From an uncultured Desulfovibrio sp. (GTDB taxonomy: Bacteria > Desulfobacterota > Desulfovibrionia > Desulfovibrionales > Desulfovibrionaceae), in the NCBI GenBank assembly GCA_934546745.1, contig CAKTDV010000014.1, forward strand, positions 7,783 to 71,782: a DNA stretch of 64,000 bases, written 5' to 3'. The notes under the pieces are model-generated. The model saw nothing but the letters and a program-made list of their open reading frames with translations, was not told the DNA's origin and did not search any database. The first letter of the stretch is position 1. The number at the start of each line of letters is the position of its first letter. A program made the translations under genes and the position numbers. Shown here in pieces: positions 47,169-54,938 of this stretch.

Positions 47169-47444
47169 ATGACGAAAGCTGAGCTTGTTGAACAAATTTA
47201 CGTCAAAGCTGGTCTACCTACCAAGGCCAAGGCCGAAGAAGCCCTGGATGCCATGATTGCGGCCCTGCGTGACGCTCTGGCCGATGGCGAAACCGTCACG
47301 TTCACGGGCTTCGGCAGCTTTAAAGTCGTAGAACGTGCCGCCCGCAAAGGCCGTAACCCCCGCTCCGGCGAAGAAATCACCATCCCCGCGGGAAAAATCG
47401 CCAAGTTCACTCCTGGCAAGGGGCTTAAAGACGCCATCAAGTAA
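47169..47444 (+). CDS. hup: DNA-binding protein HU
   Basis: HU bends and compacts DNA as a dimer. The 91-residue protein has the full fold: helices MTKAELVEQIYVKAGLPTKAKAEEALDAMI, the beta saddle VTFTGFGSFKVVERAARKGRNPRSGEEITIPA with the DNA-intercalating Pro (RNPRSGE) and the end KIAKFTPGKGLKDAI. ATG 47169 is the conserved start with GGAG upstream; the frame's earlier ATG at 47109 adds 20 unrelated residues. The protein could also be called an HU/IHF-family protein; the sequence fits HU better. Confidence 0.93.
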   Translation: MTKAELVEQIYVKAGLPTKAKAEEALDAMIAALRDALADGETVTFTGFGSFKVVERAARKGRNPRSGEEITIPAGKIAKFTPGKGLKDAIK

Positions 47445-47477
47445 GCGACGATTTTCCCCGCTGTACCCGCGGGATAC

Positions 47478-47567
47478 GGAAGGGTGGCAGAGCGGTTGAT
47501 TGCGGCGGTCTTGAAAACCGTTGAAGGTTCGCGCCTTCCGGGGGTTCAAATCCCTCCCCTTCCGCCA
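47478..47567 (+). tRNA. tRNA-Ser (anticodon UGA)
   Basis: GGAAGGG (47478-47484) pairs with CCCTTCC (47557-47563) as the acceptor stem, followed by G and an encoded CCA. GGTTCAAATCC gives the T loop, the anticodon loop CTTGAAA carries TGA, and the long variable arm is that of a serine tRNA. All accessory genes begin right after it, so its 3' end is a likely integration site. Confidence 0.96.
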
Positions 47568-47591
47568 GACAAGCTTAGAGAAGTTTGAGAA

Positions 47592-47624
47592 AGTCCGCGA
47601 AGCCTGGAGCCACGCGGGCTTTTC
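47592..47624 (+). terminator. Probable terminator after tRNA-Ser
   Basis: AGTCCGCG (47592-47599) pairs with CGCGGGCT (47613-47620), including one G-T pair, followed by TTTCC. Confidence 0.55.
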
Positions 47625-47753
47625 CTGTTTTTGGCATCGTCAGATCCGCCAGAAATCACAGACAGCCAGAAAAAAAGATCGGCGGAAACGGAAACATCTG
47701 GACACGATCCTGTTGAGGATATAGCATAGCCCATTCTCTCCTCAGGAGGCACC

Positions 47754-48334
47754 ATGCTGTATCTGACAGATGAAATTGTGGAAGGATTGCGCGAAAGGCA
47801 CGTTTTTACGGCGCGCGGCTGCGGTTTTGAGGGACAGGGCTTTCTTGGTAAAAATTGCAAGCTGTTTCCCGGCGCGGGCCTGCGGTAGGCCAGCCTGGGA
47901 GGCTACAGCTATACGGTATCGACACTTCAATACACCCATATTGGCAACTATTGCAGCATTGCCCACGGCGTTGACAGTACCGCGAGCGGACCCCTCTCAA
48001 CAGAGTAACGACGTCTCCCTGCACCATGCCCGGGACGGAGGCTGCCGAGATGTTTGCCGCCTTTCGGCGGCAGGCCCCCTTTAAACCATTCTCAGAGGTT
48101 CGCATCGGCCATGACGTGTGGATCGGCGCGCGCGCCATACTTCTTGGCGGCGTCCGCATCGGCAACGGCGCCGTCGTCGGCGCTGGCGCTGTGGTGACAA
48201 AGGACGTGCCCGACTATGCCATTGTGGGAGGCGTGCCCGCAAAAATCATCCGTATGCGCTTTGACGACGCGACGATGGAGCGTCTGCGAGCCACGCAATG
48301 GTATCTCTACGACTGGGCGGACATCGATCTGGGA
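47754..48334 (+). pseudogene. Dead second copy of the hexapeptide acetyltransferase
   Basis: The sequence is closely similar to the minus-strand acetyltransferase gene starting at 20946, including CTCAGGAGG before the start and GAAACATCTGGACAC further upstream. Three lesions are visible. TAG at 47886-47888 replaces the CAG of the first copy. One base is missing near 47985-47990 (ACCGCGAGCGGACCCC against ACCAGCAGCGAACATCC), leading to TAA at 48006. The 3' end is lost where an IS1-like element begins after GACATCGATCTGGG. The hexapeptide core ([20 protein letters not shown]) is still readable in a downstream frame from 48026. Confidence 0.85.
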
Positions 48335-48384
48335 GAGTGTTCACAGGCTAATGACTTCGCGACATTTATGTGCTATAAAATTAC

Positions 48385-48735
48385 ATGAACGAAAAACCGC
48401 CATGCCCGAAATGTCAGTCAAGAGAAGTCGTAAAGAATGGAAAAGTTCAAGGAAAACAAAGATATAAGTGCAAATCTTGCTCCTTGCAATTTACGAGGCT
48501 TACTCCTCGTGGTCGACCTGCACAAGAAAAGGCGATGGCCGTAACCTTGTACACCCAGGGACTTTCAATACGGGCTATAGCAAGGCTCATTGAGGTTTCT
48601 CCGAGTGCTGTTTTGAAGTGGATAAAAACATTTGCAAAAACACACTATGAAAAACCTGCGCCTGGTGATGCCATTCTCGTCGAACTCGATGAAATGTGGC
48701 ATTATATAAAGTCAAAAAAAACAAGTTATGGATAG
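48385..48735 (+). CDS. IS1-type transposase, first frame (InsA-like)
   Basis: A 116-residue frame with an N-terminal zinc finger ([13 protein letters not shown] and CKSCSLQF) and a helix-turn-helix ([27 protein letters not shown]), as in InsA, which binds the element ends and limits transposition. The A8 run at 48714-48721 near its end allows a -1 slip into the second frame, making the full transposase. In the fused protein the first catalytic Asp lies in VELDEMW. Confidence 0.88.
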   Translation: MNEKPPCPKCQSREVVKNGKVQGKQRYKCKSCSLQFTRLTPRGRPAQEKAMAVTLYTQGLSIRAIARLIEVSPSAVLKWIKTFAKTHYEKPAPGDAILVELDEMWHYIKSKKTSYG

Positions 48736-49091
48736 GGAAAGCCTATCGTAGAGAGACTGGAGAACTCATCGACTGGGAGTGTGGAGGAAGGGATAAAGCA
48801 ACGTTATCAAAATTGATGGAACGTCTTTCAAGATGGCAAGTTGAGCTATTCTGCACAGATAACTGGGGAGTATATCCTGAAGTGATAGCTGCCGGTAAAC
48901 TCTGCCAGAGTAAATCACAAACGGTGTACCTTGAGCAGAATAATGGAAGACAACGGCATTGGTTCGCACGTTTCAGGAGAAAATCAATAGTCGTATCTAA
49001 AACCCTTGAAATGGTAGACCTTACAATGGCCCTTTTTGCCAGATTCCATGTCAATGGAAGCTGGAAAGATATAGTATCATTATTCAGTTGA
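48696..49091 (+). CDS. IS1-type transposase, second frame (InsB-like)
   Basis: The second frame carries the C-terminal catalytic part: [24 protein letters not shown], then FCTDNWGVYPEVI with the second Asp, and RHWFARFRRKSIVVSKTLEMVDLTMALFARFH at the end. It is expected to be made by -1 slipping on the A8 run rather than from its own start; the ATG at 48696 has no ribosome site. The element looks intact and may be active. Confidence 0.85.
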   Translation: MALYKVKKNKLWIGKAYRRETGELIDWECGGRDKATLSKLMERLSRWQVELFCTDNWGVYPEVIAAGKLCQSKSQTVYLEQNNGRQRHWFARFRRKSIVVSKTLEMVDLTMALFARFHVNGSWKDIVSLFS

Positions 49092-49233
49092 CACCCTCAA
49101 ATTTTCGACCACTGCGTCTTATTCAGACTAATTCGAGACATAACCATCCTCCAGTACAGAGGATTTTTAACCTCTTTTTAAATCTTTTGAAACCATCTCT
49201 ACTTATAACAAAACTCAACCAAAGGAGACTTCT

Positions 49234-50016
49234 ATGTTGTTTCAGCAGGTTCGCGGCGCTACAAGCATTATTACATTCAGCGGAAAAAGATTTTTAATTG
49301 ATCCTTTTCTGGCACCAAAGGGAGCACTTCCCCCGGTTCCTTCTCCTTATAATGACTTGCCCAATCCCTTAGTGGATTTGCCTCTTCCCGTCAGTGAAAT
49401 CCTCACTGTAGATGGAGTTATTGTTACCCATATGCATCATTTTGACCATTTTGATGACCATGCGGCCAAGGCATTACCAAAGTCTATGCCAATGTTTGTT
49501 CAATCCGAAAAGGAAAACGGGGACATGAAAGCTCTGGGATTTACCAATGTGACGACGCTGACGGACGAAGGCGTAAACTTTGGCGATGTGGCCCTCTATC
49601 GGACAGAAGCCCTGCATGGAGATGGCGTAACAGCGACCTACTATTATCAGAAATTTGGTCTTCCATCTCAAGCCTGTGGTGTTGTTTTTCAAGCTGCGGG
49701 AGAAAAGACGTTCTACGCGGCGGGCGATACCCTCTGGTATGACGGCGTGCGCCTGGCCATCGAAAAATATAAGCCGGAGGTTATTGCCCTGAATGCGGCC
49801 AACGCCCAAATGTACGACGGTACGCCAATTCTCATGGGAGTGGATGGTGTAAAAGAAGTGGCACAAGCGGCACCTGTGGCTGTTCTTATCGCAACCCATA
49901 TGGATGCGGTCAATCATGCCCGTGTAACCCGTGAAGACCTGAGAAAATTCTGCAGGGCAAATGGATTGGAGCAACGGCTTCACATTCCAGAAGATGGAGA
50001 AATTGTGAGTCTGTGA
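49234..50016 (+). CDS. MBL-fold metallo-hydrolase (UlaG-like)
   Basis: A 260-residue metal-dependent hydrolase of the COG2220 type (RGATSIITFSGKRFLIDPFLAPKGA, VFQAAGEKTFYAAGDTLWYDG, EVIALNAANAQ, IATHMDAVNHA). The usual first metal motif HxHxDH has one extra residue here: VTHMHHFDHFDD, which may weaken or change metal binding. Base composition is clearly more AT-rich than the core genes, suggesting recent transfer. AAAGGAGA precedes ATG 49234 and a terminator follows. The substrate is unknown; related proteins occur in gut bacteria. Confidence 0.8.
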   Translation: MLFQQVRGATSIITFSGKRFLIDPFLAPKGALPPVPSPYNDLPNPLVDLPLPVSEILTVDGVIVTHMHHFDHFDDHAAKALPKSMPMFVQSEKENGDMKALGFTNVTTLTDEGVNFGDVALYRTEALHGDGVTATYYYQKFGLPSQACGVVFQAAGEKTFYAAGDTLWYDGVRLAIEKYKPEVIALNAANAQMYDGTPILMGVDGVKEVAQAAPVAVLIATHMDAVNHARVTREDLRKFCRANGLEQRLHIPEDGEIVSL

Positions 50017-50045
50017 GGCTCTTATTTGCCAACTCACAAGCGTGA

Positions 50046-50080
50046 GCCCCTTTTCGATGCACCGGAAAGGGGCTTTTCTT
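50046..50080 (+). terminator. Rho-independent terminator after the metallo-hydrolase gene
   Basis: GCCCCTTT (50046-50053) pairs with AAAGGGGC (50066-50073), followed by TTTTCTT. Confidence 0.85.
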
Positions 50081-50248
50081 AGTAATTAAAAAAGATTAAC
50101 AATTACACCCAAATATGCAGTGTCCCAAGTAGTCCAAAAAATATTTTACAATCTTTCTTTTTTGTAGGTAGTTACGAGGGTATCTATTATTTTTTAAAAA
50201 TTTAAATACTATAAAATCAAATAGTTATATACAATATTCGCTTTTATC

Positions 50249-50944
50249 ATGCAACGCAGGATCCTTGTCGTCCTGCTGCCCTCGCTGGAAAAAGCGCCCG
50301 CCGAACTGGAAAGTCTCGGCAAGATCTCTCTGTCGGCCATACGCAATGCCTGCGCGGTCGGCCTTGGCGCGCATATCGAAGGCGACGCCGCCGACGTGCT
50401 GGAAGCCCTGCCCACGGACGCTATCGGCATCGGGCCGTACCTGTGCATCGTGGACGAGTACGCGGCTATCGTGACGCCCGGCTTTAAAGTCGTGCTGACA
50501 CAAGGGCGCGGTCTTGGCATCGCCGCCATTGTAGCCTCCCAGGACTATGCAGGCATCATGGAGGCTGACAAGAAAGGCGCACAGCAGATGGTGGCAAATA
50601 CGTCCATAAAAATCTTCATGAAGATGCAGGACGCGGAAAAGACATGGGAATTGATACGCGGACAGGCGGGACAAAGCACTGTCCTGCGTACCACAGGTTT
50701 CAATGTCAACGAACAGATCAGTTCCGGCTACCGCGACGCCAACTCCACCACGGTGGAGCAGGAAGATCGCGTCGTCCTGCGCGACTTGCAGGAACAGATA
50801 GAAGGCGAAGCCCACTTTGTCTTCTCCGGGCAGATTGTCCGGGGCGATATGTTCTTCGCCAATCCTTCTCTCCAAAAGGCGCAACTGCGCGTTCCTCAAC
50901 TTCTACAGCTTTCTCAGGAGAAACAGTATGACCATGCGGCATAA
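50249..50944 (+). pseudogene. C-terminal fragment of a TrbC/DotL-type conjugation coupling protein
   Basis: The 231 residues match only the last part of the type IVB coupling ATPase (TrbC of IncI plasmids, DotL/IcmO): RRILVVLLPSLEKAPAELESLGKI, YLCIVDEYAAIVTPGFKVVLTQGRGLGIAAIVASQDYAGIME (Walker B and following motif), ANTSIKIFMKMQDAEKTWELI. Walker A and the membrane anchor, which lie earlier in the family, are missing, so the gene was cut at about 50248, where the base composition jumps from AT-rich to GC-rich. A thiol-disulfide gene overlaps its end, as trbB lies beside trbC in IncI plasmids. Confidence 0.75.
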
Positions 50945-51615
50945 CATTATATTGGCCCAAGTTCTTTTCTTTTGGTGCCTTATTGGACTTTGCCATACCG
51001 CTTCCGCCGGAACGCCCATGTCAGACCGGATGGCCGTGGAAGCAGGCGTAAAAACCGATGGACGGCTTTCAGGGCGACATTCTTGAATACTGGTCAAACC
51101 TCGAATGCCCGTACTGCGGCATTCAGGAACCGCTTCAGGCGCAGCGGGAAAACCCCGGTCTGTGTATCGTCGTGCGGCATATCCCCTCGGATGAATACGG
51201 CGAATCATTGAAAAAAGCCCTGGCCTATGAGGCATTGCGAGGCTTTTCCACCAATGCAGCGCATCGCTTCTGGGATGCCGTTCTGCCGAAAACCTCTCTC
51301 GGCATTCCGGTTCCCTATGAAGCTGCTCTCCAGACCGCGATTCAGGAAGCGGCCATTGCGCCGGATGCCTTCGCGGATGCCCTGCAAGCTGCCGCTCCCC
51401 TTGTGGGCGCGGATATTGTCGCCGCGCAGTCGCGCATCACATCCACGCCCACATGGATTCTCAGCGGCATCCGCTTCCCCGCCTGTGATTTCACGGCGAA
51501 AGAACTTCCAACGGCTCTGGAACTGGCCCGCAAGGCCCGCTCTGGAGACGTTCGGGCAAAAGACGAAATCTCGCAAATCATAACGCGTGGCCTGCTGAAC
51601 GAGTCGCTTCTTTGA
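50928..51615 (+). pseudogene. Exported DsbC/TrbB-like thiol-disulfide protein, frameshifted
   Basis: ATG 50928, with CAGGAG seven bases upstream, opens a signal peptide (NIILAQVLFFWCLIGLCHTASA) that leaves frame after VEAGVKT. The thioredoxin-fold domain is in the next frame from about 51058: DILEYWSNLECPYCGIQEPL carries a CPYC redox pair, and ITSTPTWILSGIRF contains the cis-Pro loop. Removing one A from the five-A run at 51050-51054 joins the two into one protein. Such proteins fold pilus and transfer proteins in the periplasm. If the shift is real the product would lack export. Confidence 0.7.
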
Positions 51616-51625
51616 GGGGGAACGC

Positions 51626-52105
51626 ATGAATGTGCATTTTCTGAGCAAAAAGCATGATTGGGCGACTCCCTGGCCGCTGTTCCGGGAACTGGATGCCAGA
51701 TTCGGGCCGTGCAAACTGGACGTATGCGCCACAGCGCGGAACGCCAAGTGCGGAAACTTTTTCTCGCCGGAAGATGACGGACTGCGCCAGGTCTGGCATG
51801 GCGTCTGCTGGATGAATCCTCCCTACGGACGGGCACTGCCGCATTGGCTGGCCAAGGCTGTGAACGAAATTGAGATAGAGCGCGCTGAAAGAGTGATCTG
51901 CCTGCTTCCCGCCCAGACGGATACGGCATGGTGGCACAGGTATGTCCTGCCCTTTGCGGCGGAAATCCATTACCTGCGCGGGCGTATCCGCTTTGAAGGT
52001 GCCGGTTCTTCCGCTCCCTTTCCGAGCGCCGTGGTCATCTTTGAAAAACGCCACGACAGCACCGAGGCTTTGGGCCTGCCAGTCGAAACAGAAACGTGCC
52101 CCTGA
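51626..52105 (+). CDS. Phage-type DNA N6-adenine methyltransferase
   Basis: A 159-residue protein of the phage Dam-like family (PF05869 type): SKKHDWATPWPLFRELDARFGPCKLDVCATARNAKCGNFFSPEDDGL at the start, then the catalytic CWMNPPYGRALPHW (NPPY) and ERVICLLPAQTDTAWWHRYVLP. It would methylate adenine in a short site and could protect the element's DNA from restriction on entry to a new host. It follows the thiol protein by ten bases. Confidence 0.88.
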   Translation: MNVHFLSKKHDWATPWPLFRELDARFGPCKLDVCATARNAKCGNFFSPEDDGLRQVWHGVCWMNPPYGRALPHWLAKAVNEIEIERAERVICLLPAQTDTAWWHRYVLPFAAEIHYLRGRIRFEGAGSSAPFPSAVVIFEKRHDSTEALGLPVETETCP

Positions 52106-52114
52106 TGGAGACTC

Positions 52115-52143
52115 TTGACAGCATCCTCTCTTTGCCGTAGTCT
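52115..52143 (+). promoter_or_regulatory. Sigma-70 promoter of the AbrB-like gene
   Basis: TTGACA (52115-52120), 17 bases, then TAGTCT (52138-52143), 49 bases before the start codon. Confidence 0.55.
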
Positions 52144-52172
52144 TACTTTCAATGAATACATTACTAGTAAGC
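52143..52172 (+). promoter_or_regulatory. Palindromic operator candidate before the AbrB-like gene
   Basis: TTACTAGTAA (52161-52170) is a perfect palindrome; CTTACT at 52142-52147 is also inverted against AGTAAG at 52166-52171. It lies just after the -10 box, where an autorepressor would bind. Confidence 0.45.
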
Positions 52173-52191
52173 CTACACAAGGAGGCAAAAT

Positions 52192-52371
52192 ATGGAACTC
52201 GCCAAGCTCACGACCAAGGGCCAAATCACGATCCCCGCTGAAATTCGCAAAAGACTCAATGTGCAGGCGGGAGACAAGGTTGTCTTTCTTGAGGAAAACG
52301 GGCGGATTTTCATTGAAAACGCTGAAAAGCTGAAATTCACCCCGGATGAACATTCCGGCGGGAAGGATTAG
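52192..52371 (+). CDS. AbrB/MazE/SpoVT-type DNA-binding protein
   Basis: A 59-residue swapped-hairpin DNA-binding protein; MELAKLTTKGQITIPAEIRK and LNVQAGDKVVFLEENGRIFIENA are the standard family pattern. AAGGAGG lies seven bases before ATG 52192. Such proteins are often antitoxins that repress their own operon together with a PIN or MazF toxin, but no toxin gene follows: the next frame is a large protein with no toxin features. It is thus an orphan antitoxin or a stand-alone regulator, with its own promoter and palindrome upstream. Confidence 0.85.
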   Translation: MELAKLTTKGQITIPAEIRKRLNVQAGDKVVFLEENGRIFIENAEKLKFTPDEHSGGKD

Positions 52372-52422
52372 CGCCGCAAGCATTGCGCCGTCTTCCCGCC
52401 GTTCAGACAAGGATGGGAACGC

Positions 52423-53214
52423 ATGGCCAGTCGGCGCAAGCAGACACACGATCCCCGCCAGTTGTCGTTCTTCGACTTCATGGCGAACCAGATTGAGGAA
52501 ATACGGGAAGAAAACATTCAGGACGATATGCGGGAGGAAAGTATCCCCGCTCCCGCAGCACAGGTTGAACAGGAACAGGCTGTTCCTGCCATGTCGTTGC
52601 AGGTGGAACCGGTAAAAGAAGAGGAACGGCAGCCGGAACCGGCACGGACAGAAAAGCCTTTTCCCTTCCCCACAAATGACGGGGACAAAAGACGCCTTGG
52701 TATCAATGGAAGGGGTGATTCCGTATATGAGCTGCAGGATGGCTCCCGCATGTACAGCCCCAACACGGCCATCATGCAGTTCCTTGACGGTGAAAAAAGG
52801 ACACCCGAAAAGCTGTTTGAAGATGGGGCGGATGACTATCTGACCATACAGGAAATTTCCGAGTTTACCCATACCCTTTCTCTGGAGGTGCAACATGCTC
52901 GACAGGCAAACCTATCCGCTCGAAATCGCACGAAAGGTTCTCAACCCGAAACCATCAACGACGTGAGAAGCGGCGGGTACACCAGTTTGGGCTACTCGAT
53001 TCTGGATCGCTGGGCGCTGAACAGCCCCGAAGAACTGAAAAAACTGGAAGCGATGGGGAACTTCGACTTCGACCTGAAGCTGTACGGACAGCAGCAGACG
53101 GAAGCGAGAGCCCTGAGCAGCGAGACGGCACGGCTGGCGAGCCTGCGGGGGATGTCGGATTCGGAGATATTAGAGAGCATGGGCATCGACATGAGCCTGA
53201 AAATTACCGGATAA
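52423..53214 (+). CDS. Unrecognised protein preceding the methylase-helicase gene
   Basis: A 263-residue acidic protein with no clear family. The N-terminal 100 residues are Glu/Pro-rich and probably disordered; a small beta-rich part follows (NGRGDSVYELQDGSRMYSPNTAIMQFLDGE) and then a helical end (WALNSPEELKKLEAMG, TARLASLRGMSDSEILESMGI). The next frame begins directly with the sequence that, in giant methylase-helicase proteins of conjugative elements, follows a similar linker (NYRITTKDRLGVGGAKTKY overlaps the end of this gene), so this may be the N-terminal part of one long protein split by a frameshift near 53200. Confidence 0.55.
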   Translation: MASRRKQTHDPRQLSFFDFMANQIEEIREENIQDDMREESIPAPAAQVEQEQAVPAMSLQVEPVKEEERQPEPARTEKPFPFPTNDGDKRRLGINGRGDSVYELQDGSRMYSPNTAIMQFLDGEKRTPEKLFEDGADDYLTIQEISEFTHTLSLEVQHARQANLSARNRTKGSQPETINDVRSGGYTSLGYSILDRWALNSPEELKKLEAMGNFDFDLKLYGQQQTEARALSSETARLASLRGMSDSEILESMGIDMSLKITG

Positions 53215-53228
53215 CCACAAAAGACAGA

Positions 53229-54938
53229 TTGGGCGTTGGCGGCGCGAAAACCAAATATGCGGATAACGTCGCCGCCATACGCCTGCTCAAACAGCTTCAG
53301 ACCAACGGCGCGGCGCTGGCCACGCCGGAGGAACAGAAAGTCCTCGTCCGTTATGTGGGCTGGGGCGGGCTGCCGCAGGTCTTTGACGCCAAAAACGAAC
53401 AGTGGGCCGCCGAATACCGGGAAATGCAGGATTTGCTTTCCCCGGAAGCCTACGCTGCCGCCCGCCGTTCCACCCAGGACGCCCATTATACCTCGGAAAC
53501 TGTCATCAGAGGTATCTATGAGGGGCTGTCCCGCCTCGGCCTTGGTACTGGAGAACCGCTCCGTATTCTTGAACCTTCGGCGGGCATCGGCAATTTCATC
53601 GGCCTCTGTCCCAAAGATTTCAATGCCCGTTTCATGGCTGTGGAACTTGACCCCACAACCTCGGCCATCGCGCAATACCTCTATCCCAAAGCAAAACATC
53701 TCAATATTGGTTTCCAGAACAGTCAGCTCCGTCCCGGCGGTATAGATGCCGTAGTCGGCAATCCTCCCTTCGGCAATCAGTCGCTGTATGACCCGGACTT
53801 TCCTGAGCTGCGAAAGTTCTCTGTCCACAACTACTTCCTCGCCAAGTCCATCAATCTGCTGCGGGAAGGCGGCGTCGCGGCCTTTGTGGTCAGCCGTTAT
53901 TTCATGGATGCCGTCGATTCCTCGGCGCGTGAGCATATCTCGCAATACGCCGACTTCCTGGGCGCTGTCCGCCTTCCGGAAACGGCCTTTCGCCAGAACG
54001 CGCTGACCGATGTGACCACGGACATCGTGTTCTTCCAGAAAAATTCCGGGGAAAAACTGCACAGCCGGGATTGGGTGAACACCGCCTCCATAGAAGTTGA
54101 TGACCTCAAAAACGGCGGCAGGCGTCCGGCCACGGTCAACAGCTACCTTGTGGAAAATCCCCGGCAGATTATCGGCACACTGGCCTATTCCGGGGGGATG
54201 TTCGAGAGAGCGCTGAACTGCCTGCCCGATCCGGCTCATGCGGATTTGGGACAGGAAATCGCCGCGCGGCTGGACGTGCTTCCGGCGGACTGTTTCGTGC
54301 CGCAGGATGAAAATCCGCTCAATACGGAAGTCAGGGTACGCAACGCCGACTTCATCCGCAGCCCGTATTTCCAGTCCCTGAAAGCGGACGCCCTGTGCGT
54401 CGAGCCGCAAAGCCGGAAGATTGTCTTCAAGACCGCCGCCGCATTCGGCGAAAGCGACTACGACATTTTTCCGGTCAAAAATGAAACGGCCCGTCTGCGT
54501 CTGGTTTCCATGATTCAAATCCGGGACACCCTGCGCGAACTGCTCAATACGGAAAAGTCCGCCGACGCCGATGAAGGTCGGATGACGGCACTGCGCCAGA
54601 AACTCAACTCACAGTACGACGCCTTTGTCAAAAAATACGGCCATCTCAATTCCCAGACAAACCGGGGACTCATGCGGAGCGACCCGGAACATTCTCTGCT
54701 GGAGTCTCTGGAACTGGATTACGACAAGGGCCTGTCGCCGGAGACGGCCCGCAAGCATGGCGGCGAAGCTCGTCCGGCGTCAGCGAAAAAAGCCGCCATT
54801 TTCCGGCAACGGGTACTCAAGGCCCGCCCAGGTCGTGGAACATGCGGAAACCATCAAGGATGCCCTGCTTATTGCCCTGCGGGAAAACGGCAGGGTGGAC
54901 TTCAGCCGTATGTCGCGGCTCCTGCATCGTCCGGCTGA
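53229..54938 (+). pseudogene. 5' half of a frameshifted methylase-helicase giant gene (methylase part)
   Basis: The frame encodes an N6-adenine methylase domain of the kind found at the start of large methylase-helicase proteins on conjugative elements and phages: VRYVGWGGLPQVFDAKNE, HYTSETVIRGIYEGL, ILEPSAGIGNFIGLCP (SAM motif), then the catalytic AVVGNPPFGNQS (NPPF) and FFLAKSINLLREGGV-like NYFLAKSINLLREGG. After AAIFRQRVLKAR the frame leaves the conserved sequence; one extra C in the CCC at 54827-54829 explains it, because removing it gives RQVVEHAETIKDALL and leads into the second half. The TTG start at 53229 has no ribosome site. Confidence 0.75.

Larger units (their letters stand above)
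48335..49097 (+). mobile_element. IS1-family insertion sequence
   Basis: Two overlapping transposase frames lie between imperfect inverted ends: GAGTGTTCACAGGCTAATGA at the left and, reverse complemented, GGGTGTCAACTGAATAATGA at the right (14 or so of 20 match). The length of about 760 bases is the classic IS1 size. No target duplication is visible and the rest of the interrupted acetyltransferase is not found on the right side, so a deletion next to the element is likely. Confidence 0.8.

Noticed and set aside
48335..49097. Target-site duplication of the IS1-like element
   Set aside because: Bases before the left end and after the right end do not match over 8-9 positions, so no duplication is claimed.
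52895..52966. Nested 23-codon frame with GGAGG before its ATG inside the unrecognised gene
   Set aside because: It is very short, overlaps a longer frame and shows no recognisable feature; it could be a decayed gene start but cannot be supported.
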